The notes beneath the pieces are model-generated. The model made no database searches. It was not told the origin of the DNA and saw only the letters and a program-made list of their open reading frames with translations. Shown here one piece after another: positions 7,280-12,008 of a stretch of DNA of 12,008 nt. Source of the DNA: an uncultured Clostridia bacterium. GTDB taxonomy: Bacteria; Bacillota; Clostridia; Lachnospirales; Anaerotignaceae. Location: contig CALASU010000159.1 of assembly GCA_937888765.1 (NCBI GenBank), positions 1 to 12,008 of the forward strand, given 5' to 3'. The first letter of the stretch is position 1; every line of letters starts with the position of its first letter. The translations under genes were made by a program, and so were the position numbers.

Positions 7280-7363
7280 TGCTCCCCCTTTTTAAGCATT
7301 CTATCTTTATTATCGAATCACGAAACAAAAAAATAATACTTTCCTTATATTTTTTGTTTAGTA

Positions 7364-7392
7364 TAGCGAAATAGAGAATATCATGGTACAAT
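7364..7392 (+). promoter_or_regulatory. Candidate promoter for the Hsp70/J-like operon
   Basis: TACAAT at 7387-7392 is preceded by TG at the extended -10 position (TGGTACAAT). The matching -35 at 17 bases is poor (TAGCGA, 7364-7369). No CIRCE operator (TTAGCACTC-N9-GAGTGCTAA), which marks HrcA-controlled dnaK operons, is present in the 162-base gap. Heat-shock control by HrcA is therefore not supported. Confidence 0.45.
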
Positions 7393-7418
7393 TAAAACAG
7401 TATGCCTGTTATTTTAAT
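7391..7418. repeat. Inverted repeat at the Hsp70 operon transcription start
   Basis: ATTAAAACAG (7391-7400) and CTGTTATTTTAAT (7406-7418) are inverted copies around TATGC, with one 3-base bulge (TAA) in the right arm. It begins in the last two bases of the candidate -10 and covers the probable start site. It could be an operator or a 5' hairpin. Confidence 0.4.
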
Positions 7419-7441
7419 GGGAAAAAGAAAGGGAATAAATT

Positions 7442-9151
7442 ATGATTGTAGGAATTGACCTTGGTACAACAACATCTGAAATTGCATATATCAAAAACGG
7501 AAAACCCGAATTGATTGCACAATATCAATCCGGCATCATTCCCTCTGTCGTAGGATTGAATAAAAAAATGGATCTGGTGGTAGGACAGGAAGCAAAAAAT
7601 CAGCTTGTAGTCGCAAGAGACCGTACTGCCGCTCATGTAAAGCGAAAAATAGGAACAAATGAATCCATACTGCTCGCGGGCAAAAAATTCTCTCCGGTTG
7701 AACTTTCTACCTTTATTTTACGGGAACTGAAAAAAATGGGCGAAGAATTTTTAAAAGAACCCATCACAGAAGCAGTGATTACCGTACCCGCTAACTTTAA
7801 TGATGCCCAAAGACAGGCAACCAAGGAAGCAGGCGAAAAAGCAGGTTTGATCGTACGCAGAATTATCAATGAACCCACAGCAGCAGCTTTGGCATTCGGG
7901 ATCGGACACATGGAAACCGAAGGAAAAATTCTGGTATATGATCTTGGCGGCGGTACTTTTGATGTGACCGTACTGGAAATGCTGGAAGGCTCTCTGGATG
8001 TACTGGCAAGCCGCGGAATCAATCAGCTGGGAGGCATGAATTTTGATGCTGTTTTAGTGGAAAAAATCATACGCTCCTTTCAGCATCAGCATAATATTGA
8101 TCTTACAAGCAATCTTCGGGCAATGGCAAGAATCATTCACGAAGCAGAACAGGCAAAAATCAGACTCTCTTCCTCGGATGAAGTCATTGTGCAGCTTCCC
8201 TATATTGCCCAGAAAGAAAATCAGCCCCTTAGCTTTGAAATGAAAATTACCCGCACAGACTATGAAAATTTAATCCGTTCTTATCTGCGTGAAACAATGG
8301 ATACCGTAAATGATGCGCTGAAAGCGGCAAATCTGACAGAAAAAGAGATTGATCTGGTCATTGCCGTCGGTGGTTCCAGCCGTATTCCTCTTGTACGGGA
8401 AATGCTTCAGAAAAAATTCGGGAATAAACTTCGGGATGAAGTCCACCCCGAAGCAGCTGTTGCATTGGGTGCGGCAGTACAGGCAGGCATTGAGGCAAAG
8501 AGTTTTCAGGAGAAAGAAAGAATCGCTATTTTTGACATCTGTAATCATACACTTGGTACAGATATATTCAATACCCGTACCAGAAAACTGGATTACAGCC
8601 GTCTGATTTTAAGGGATACGCACCTTCCCTTTGCCGCAACAAGAAGATATTGTACCATTGCCGATAATCAGGACCGCATTACGGTAGAGATCTATCAGGG
8701 GGAATCTGATGATGTTGATAATAATGTTAAGATTGGCAGTCTGACGGTCGATGAAATTCCCGAAAATGCAGCAGGAAAAGAAAATATTGATATTACCTTC
8801 CGCTACAATGTGAATGGAATTTTAGAAGTAGATGTCATCATTGTCAGCACAGGCAAAACCGCTTCTGCCAGAATTGATATGTATGAGTATGATGCACCAA
8901 AAGAAAGCTCTGTATTCTCAGAAGAAAACCTGCCGCAGCCACAGTATTCTCTTTCCGCAGAGCTTCGTACCACAATGGTACTTTATGAAAAGCGAAAAGA
9001 CAATCTGCCAAAAGGATCTCAGCTTCTGGCAGAAGCCATGATGTCACAGCTCAAAGAAGCCATCAATGCAGGAAATGCCAAAAGAGCAGAAGAAATTGAC
9101 AGAGGTCTGACAGATTTACTGTTTGCTTTTAAAACGGAGGGATGCCTGTGA
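7442..9151 (+). CDS. hscC: HscC-type Hsp70 chaperone
   Basis: ATP-dependent cytosolic Hsp70. The nucleotide-binding domain (about 1-350) has the phosphate loops GIDLGTT (4-10) and DLGGGTFDVTVLE (167-179), PANFNDAQRQAT, IINEPTAAALAFG (141-153) and GGSSRIPLVRE (310-320). Counterparts of the ATPase residues are present: Asp6, Lys67, Glu144, Asp167, Thr172 and Asp174. It lacks the ~24-residue insert of Gram-negative DnaK. The substrate-binding beta domain (about 365-478) resembles E. coli HscC more than DnaK: ITVEIYQGE, then IDITFRYNVNGILEVDV against HscC IDIRFSYDINGLLEVDV (from memory). The lid is one short helical stretch (503-564) with no acidic tail. The 569 residues fit HscC (about 556), not DnaK (610-640). 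The hydrophobic linker DVLLLD is replaced by RIAIFD, and LGGEDFD by LGGMNFD. The ATG at 7442 has AAAGGG 8 bases upstream. The gene overlaps the downstream J-like gene, and no grpE is adjacent. Confidence 0.92.
   Translation: MIVGIDLGTTTSEIAYIKNGKPELIAQYQSGIIPSVVGLNKKMDLVVGQEAKNQLVVARDRTAAHVKRKIGTNESILLAGKKFSPVELSTFILRELKKMGEEFLKEPITEAVITVPANFNDAQRQATKEAGEKAGLIVRRIINEPTAAALAFGIGHMETEGKILVYDLGGGTFDVTVLEMLEGSLDVLASRGINQLGGMNFDAVLVEKIIRSFQHQHNIDLTSNLRAMARIIHEAEQAKIRLSSSDEVIVQLPYIAQKENQPLSFEMKITRTDYENLIRSYLRETMDTVNDALKAANLTEKEIDLVIAVGGSSRIPLVREMLQKKFGNKLRDEVHPEAAVALGAAVQAGIEAKSFQEKERIAIFDICNHTLGTDIFNTRTRKLDYSRLILRDTHLPFAATRRYCTIADNQDRITVEIYQGESDDVDNNVKIGSLTVDEIPENAAGKENIDITFRYNVNGILEVDVIIVSTGKTASARIDMYEYDAPKESSVFSEENLPQPQYSLSAELRTTMVLYEKRKDNLPKGSQLLAEAMMSQLKEAINAGNAKRAEEIDRGLTDLLFAFKTEGCL
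9136..9140 (+). promoter_or_regulatory. SD (GGAGG) that fixes the J-like gene start at GTG 9148
   Basis: GGAGG ends one base before an ATG at 9142, too close to serve it. It lies 7 bases before the in-frame GTG at 9148. That GTG overlaps the Hsp70 stop as GTGA (9148-9151), a typical translational coupling arrangement. Confidence 0.7.
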
Positions 9152-10734
9152 ATTTGAATTACTATGAATTACTGGGCGTTCTGCCCAACGCAGATACAGA
9201 TGAGATCAAACGTGCCTATGCCAAAAAGCGGCGTGAAGAAACCGAAGACAAGGCACTCAATATAGAATATAATCTTGCTTATGACACCCTCTGCAATGAA
9301 GAAAAAAGAAAAAGCTATGATGTAAAACTGAGATACGGTCAAAAATGCAGAGAAATGGAGCAAAAGATTGCCTCCAGTACCAATCGGACAGAGCGTATTC
9401 TCCGCTTGCGGGAAGCAAAAACACTCTATCAGGAAATCCTGCAGATGGACAGAAAAAACATGGACGCATTAGAAAAGGCATGCCGTCTGGGAATTTTTTT
9501 CGGCGAATATGATGAAACATTACCTCTGGTAGAAGATTTATATGTAGAGGCTTCTGACTGCAAAGAGGCTGAAACAAAAGTGCGTGTTTTACAATTTCTG
9601 GCAGAAACCTATCATAAATACAATGACAAAAACCGTATGCGGCAATGCTACGAACAGATTTATGAAACAGACGTTTCCTATGTGGATGATGTCATTGCAC
9701 TGCTGCGAATCTATGCGGATGAACAGCAGCGCTTTCAGTTTGCAATGGACATGCTGATTCGCTGCATGAAAGAAAGCCAGACAAATGCCATTCGGATTCG
9801 CTATCTTTGCGAAACCCTGCGACTGATCCGTATGAAGGATCCAATCGCTTTTGTTAAGCTTGAAAATTCGATCTATACGGAACTGGAATCCCTCCATTCC
9901 GAGAATCTGGATGAGCATATCGCCAATGCCTCCAGTATTTTGCTCGGTATGGAAGATTGCGTGCAAAGAAAGGATTTTGAGTGTTTCAGAAAGTTAAGCG
10001 GTGTTTATGACGGCTATCAGATTCAGGATGAAGACTGCCAGCAGGCAGTCACCATTCTGAAGCAGATCGCAGCGGCATGGCATGCCGGTAAGGTACACCC
10101 TACTGTAGAAATGTATCTGACGCAAAATCATACAAAGGACAGCAGCGAAGTCTTCGGTATGTCCTTATTAAAAGATTTTGCAGATATTGAAGAAAGCCTG
10201 TTCTATCTCAAGCATTATGCACCCCTTTTCTGGGAATCGGGGGATCTGCAAAAGCTGGAACAGTTTATTGAACGTAAAAAAGAGCTTTGGCAGCAATACA
10301 GAGCCTTTTATCGTGAAATCACTGTCAGCGAAATGATTAAAAAAATACTGCGGCTTCTGCTTCTGGAAGAAATCCACAGCAATCACGAGCGAAAAACAGA
10401 TATTAAAATAGCAGTAGAACAGTTTTTCAAAGAAGAAAACAAAACCATTGCCCGCCACAGCGTATTAAAAATGGAAGAAATTTACCCGCTTTGTTATAAC
10501 CTTGTAGTAGCAACTGCATTTGAAGGATATGACTGGAAAAAAATTCTCGGTACACAGTGGAAGCCCCCTGTCATTGAAGAAGAAGAGGAAGAACCTCAGA
10601 AACAAGGCTTTTTCGCTTTCCTGTCTGAGCGTACAGAACGTATGAAGAGCTGGATTCGGAACAAACTGAAACGAAAACAGCCAAAAGCCTCTTCTCAGTC
10701 AGACTACTTAAATGATCCCTCTTCAGAGGAATAA
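9148..10734 (+). CDS. J-like protein with degenerate J domain (no HPD) and TPR-like helical body
   Basis: 528 residues from the GTG at 9148. Residues 3-58 match a J domain in outline: NYYELLGVLPNADTDEIKRA (helices I-II), then helix III NIEYNLAYDTLCNEEKRKSY ending in Asp58. The helix II-III loop, which should read HPD, reads EETED instead, so the residues that trigger Hsp70 ATPase are missing. The rest is predicted almost wholly helical. Segments near 90-135 (AKTLYQEILQMDRKNMDAL) and 147-175 (RVLQFLAETYHKYNDKNRMR) look like degenerate TPR repeats, which suggests a protein-binding scaffold. The tail has an acidic run (477-482), then GFFAFLSERTERMKSWIRNK and KRKQPK, an amphipathic basic segment; no true membrane helix is visible. 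It is translationally coupled to the HscC-like gene and so is its likely partner. E. coli HscC works with J proteins DjlB and DjlC (known); orthology to these is not shown here. Confidence 0.85.
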   Translation: MNLNYYELLGVLPNADTDEIKRAYAKKRREETEDKALNIEYNLAYDTLCNEEKRKSYDVKLRYGQKCREMEQKIASSTNRTERILRLREAKTLYQEILQMDRKNMDALEKACRLGIFFGEYDETLPLVEDLYVEASDCKEAETKVRVLQFLAETYHKYNDKNRMRQCYEQIYETDVSYVDDVIALLRIYADEQQRFQFAMDMLIRCMKESQTNAIRIRYLCETLRLIRMKDPIAFVKLENSIYTELESLHSENLDEHIANASSILLGMEDCVQRKDFECFRKLSGVYDGYQIQDEDCQQAVTILKQIAAAWHAGKVHPTVEMYLTQNHTKDSSEVFGMSLLKDFADIEESLFYLKHYAPLFWESGDLQKLEQFIERKKELWQQYRAFYREITVSEMIKKILRLLLLEEIHSNHERKTDIKIAVEQFFKEENKTIARHSVLKMEEIYPLCYNLVVATAFEGYDWKKILGTQWKPPVIEEEEEEPQKQGFFAFLSERTERMKSWIRNKLKRKQPKASSQSDYLNDPSSEE

Positions 10735-10783
10735 ACACAGAATCAGACATAACAAAAAGCCACCGGCCTCACGAAACCAGATT

Positions 10784-10825
10784 CCCGCCTGTCAGACAGT
10801 ATATAATCTGACAAGCGGGGTTTTT
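10784..10825 (+). terminator. Intrinsic terminator of the Hsp70/J-like operon
   Basis: CCCGC-C-TGTCAGA (10784-10796) pairs with TCTGACA-A-GCGGG (10807-10819), 12 bp with one C-A mismatch and a 10-base loop, followed by GTTTTT. It lies 49 bases after the J-like stop codon. Confidence 0.85.
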
Positions 10826-10842
10826 ATGCGCAAAGAAAAGCA

Positions 10843-10883
10843 AAAAAGAGTTCAAAATAGTCAAACTATTTTGAACTCTTTTT
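10843..10883. terminator. Long bidirectional terminator between the J-like gene and tsf
   Basis: A 19-bp perfect stem (10843-10861 with 10865-10883) around a 3-base loop, core GAGTTCAAAATAGT/ACTATTTTGAACTC, with A-run and T-run ends so that both strands read as hairpin plus U-tract. On the minus strand it ends tsf 37 bases after its stop. On the plus strand it backs up the terminator just before it and shields tsf from head-on transcription. Confidence 0.9.
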
Positions 10884-10919
10884 ATTTACTTCATTAGAAT
10901 GAAACGCTGCCGCTTCTGA

Positions 10920-11852
10920 TTAGTTCATTGCTTTTGCAACTTCATCAGCGAAGTTTTCTTCTTTCTTTTCCATACCTTCGCCTGTTTCGAAACGAACGTA
11001 TCTTGTGATTTCGATGGGAGCACCAACTTCTTTCGCTACGGAGTCGATGTATTTTTTCACTGTCAGATCGCCGTCTTTTACATAAGGCTGTTCAACCAGA
11101 CAGAATTCTTTCATTTCTTTTTTCAGTCTGCCTTCGATCATTTTTGCAATGATGTTTTCGGGTTTGCTTGCGTTTTTGGGATCGTTCATAGCCTGTGCTG
11201 TCAGGATTTCTGTTTCTTTTGCGATGAAGTCAGCGGGAACGTCTTTTTCGGAGATGAATTTAGGGTTCAGAGCTGCGATCTGCATAGCGATGTTTTTGCC
11301 CAGTTCAACCAGAGCTTCTGCTTCGTTTTCGCAAGCCAGTTCGATCAGAACGCCGATTCTGCCGCCGCCGTGGATGTAGGAAACCAGTTTACCAGACTGT
11401 GCTTTTTCATATTTTTCAAAACGTCTGATGTTCAGGTTTTCGCCGATTACAGCTACCTGCTGAGACAGAGCTTCTCTTACTGTGAACTGTTCGTCCAGAG
11501 CCCATTTTTCTTCAAAGAATGCATCCATGTCTGCTGCTGTTGTTTCGGAAGCCTGTTTTGCAACTGCTGCAACGTAATCTCTGAATACCTGATTTTTTGC
11601 AACGAAGTCTGTTTCGGAGTTAACTTCTACGATTGCACCAACTTTGTTATCTTCGCTCAGGAATACTTCAACCATACCTTCGGAAGCAATTCTGCCTGCT
11701 TTTTTAGCGGAAGCTGCCAGACCTTTTTCTCTCAGAATTTCAACAGCTTTTTCCATATTGCCGTCTGCTTCTGTCAGAGCTTTTTTGCAGTCCATCATGC
11801 CTGCGCCTGTCATTTCTCTCAGTTCTTTTACCATTGCTGCTGTAATAGCCAT
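10920..11852 (-). CDS. tsf: Translation elongation factor Ts
   Basis: Cytosolic guanine-nucleotide exchange factor that reloads EF-Tu with GTP. The N-terminal UBA-like domain is clear (MAITAAMVKELREMTGAGMM, then DCKKALTEADGNMEKAV). The EF-Tu contact motif TDFVAKN is at 81-87, and the dimerisation core carries GGGRIGVLIELACEN. The length of 310 residues is usual for Firmicutes. I start at the ATG at 11852, the normal family start MAITAAMV, with AGGAGG 8 bases upstream. An ATG two codons earlier sits only 2 bases after the SD. The codon choice is narrow and repetitive, as expected for a highly expressed gene. It follows rpsB; the hairpin before it probably lowers tsf transcription relative to rpsB, and a strong bidirectional terminator follows it. 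pyrH, its usual next neighbour, is 4 kb away. Confidence 0.98.
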   Translation of the reverse strand: MAITAAMVKELREMTGAGMMDCKKALTEADGNMEKAVEILREKGLAASAKKAGRIASEGMVEVFLSEDNKVGAIVEVNSETDFVAKNQVFRDYVAAVAKQASETTAADMDAFFEEKWALDEQFTVREALSQQVAVIGENLNIRRFEKYEKAQSGKLVSYIHGGGRIGVLIELACENEAEALVELGKNIAMQIAALNPKFISEKDVPADFIAKETEILTAQAMNDPKNASKPENIIAKMIEGRLKKEMKEFCLVEQPYVKDGDLTVKKYIDSVAKEVGAPIEITRYVRFETGEGMEKKEENFADEVAKAMN

Positions 11853-11886
11853 GTTCATTTCCTCCTGTTTATCTTAAATCAGTTAG

Positions 11887-11924
11887 TATAATAAAAGAGC
11901 TTCAGCCCGTTCAGGCTGAAGCTC
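11887..11924 (-). terminator. Hairpin terminator/attenuator between rpsB and tsf
   Basis: GAGCTTCAGCC (11897-11907) and GGCTGAAGCTC (11914-11924) form an 11-bp stem with a 6-base loop. Reading the minus strand it is followed by TTTTATTATA. It lies about 20 bases after the rpsB stop and 35 bases before the tsf start, so it probably sets the rpsB:tsf transcript ratio. Confidence 0.7.
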
Positions 11925-11944
11925 GGGCAAATGCCTTTTTAAAA

Positions 11945-12008
11945 TTATTCAGCTTCTACTGTTTCAGCTACTTCCTGTTCGCCCTGTTTGGATTCCAGAA
12001 CTGCATCT
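11945..12008 (-). CDS. rpsB: 30S ribosomal protein S2, C-terminal end
   Basis: Only the last 21 codons and the TAA stop (11947-11945) are in the window; the gene continues past the right edge. They translate to DAVLESKQGEQEVAETVEAE, an acidic tail of the kind seen on Firmicutes S2. The identification rests mainly on position directly upstream of tsf, the near-universal rpsB-tsf pair, with the tail sequence in support. Confidence 0.85.
   Translation of the reverse strand, partial: DAVLESKQGEQEVAETVEAE

Noticed and set aside
7280..7441. CIRCE/HrcA operator upstream of the Hsp70 gene
   Set aside because: I looked for TTAGCACTC-N9-GAGTGCTAA and found nothing close to it. The only inverted repeat there is unrelated in sequence.
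7442..10734. Standard dnaK-dnaJ heat-shock operon
   Set aside because: The Hsp70 resembles HscC in its substrate domain and lid. The second gene lacks HPD, the Gly/Phe region and the zinc-finger repeats of DnaJ, and grpE and hrcA are absent.
10712..10897. Small plus-strand open frame (61 codons) after the J-like gene
   Set aside because: It begins inside the J-like gene and runs through both terminator hairpins. It has no SD or recognisable content.
6700..10900. Mobile element or prophage carrying the chaperone island
   Set aside because: No transposase, integrase, terminal inverted repeats or target-site duplication could be seen at either edge.
11370..11891. Plus-strand open frame opposite tsf
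   Set aside because: The strong codon bias of tsf creates open antisense frames. The product is low-complexity Cys/Phe-rich and no function is likely.

Overview
The window looks like chromosomal DNA of a low-to-moderate GC Gram-positive anaerobe of class Clostridia, probably a Lachnospirales-type organism (inference). The reasons are the gene order rpsB-tsf-pyrH-frr-uppS-cdsA-dxr-rseP-ispG-polC, the apparent Gram-positive PolC start, strong Shine-Dalgarno (SD) sites before most genes, and the use of the MEP (non-mevalonate) isoprenoid pathway. No RNA gene, CRISPR array or insertion sequence is visible.

The whole housekeeping cluster lies on the minus strand and reads from right to left. From 12008 down to 10920 are the end of rpsB (ribosomal protein S2) and tsf (EF-Ts), separated by a hairpin terminator/attenuator. 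From 6613 down to 1 are pyrH (UMP kinase), frr (ribosome recycling factor), uppS (undecaprenyl diphosphate synthase), cdsA (CDP-diglyceride synthase), dxr and ispG (MEP pathway), rseP (site-2 protease) and the start of what is probably polC. pyrH has its own near-consensus promoter. A terminator hairpin sits between frr and uppS, and a second promoter for ispG lies in the tail of rseP.

The unusual part is 6740-10734, about 4 kb placed between tsf and pyrH, two genes that are normally adjacent. It holds an unrecognised 179-residue gene (minus strand) and, divergent from it, a two-gene plus-strand operon. The operon encodes an HscC-type Hsp70 and a 528-residue protein with a degenerate J domain that has lost the HPD motif, followed by a long helical, TPR-like body. 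The two genes overlap by four bases (GTGA). The operon runs head-on into tsf, and the two transcription units are separated by an intrinsic terminator plus a long bidirectional hairpin.

The insert looks like a specialised chaperone system. The Hsp70 keeps every ATPase residue that can be checked, but it has a changed interdomain linker and the short lid of the HscC type. Its partner is J-like in fold but should not be able to trigger ATP hydrolysis in the normal HPD-dependent way. No GrpE and no CIRCE operator accompany it. The client and the job of the 179-residue neighbour are unknown.
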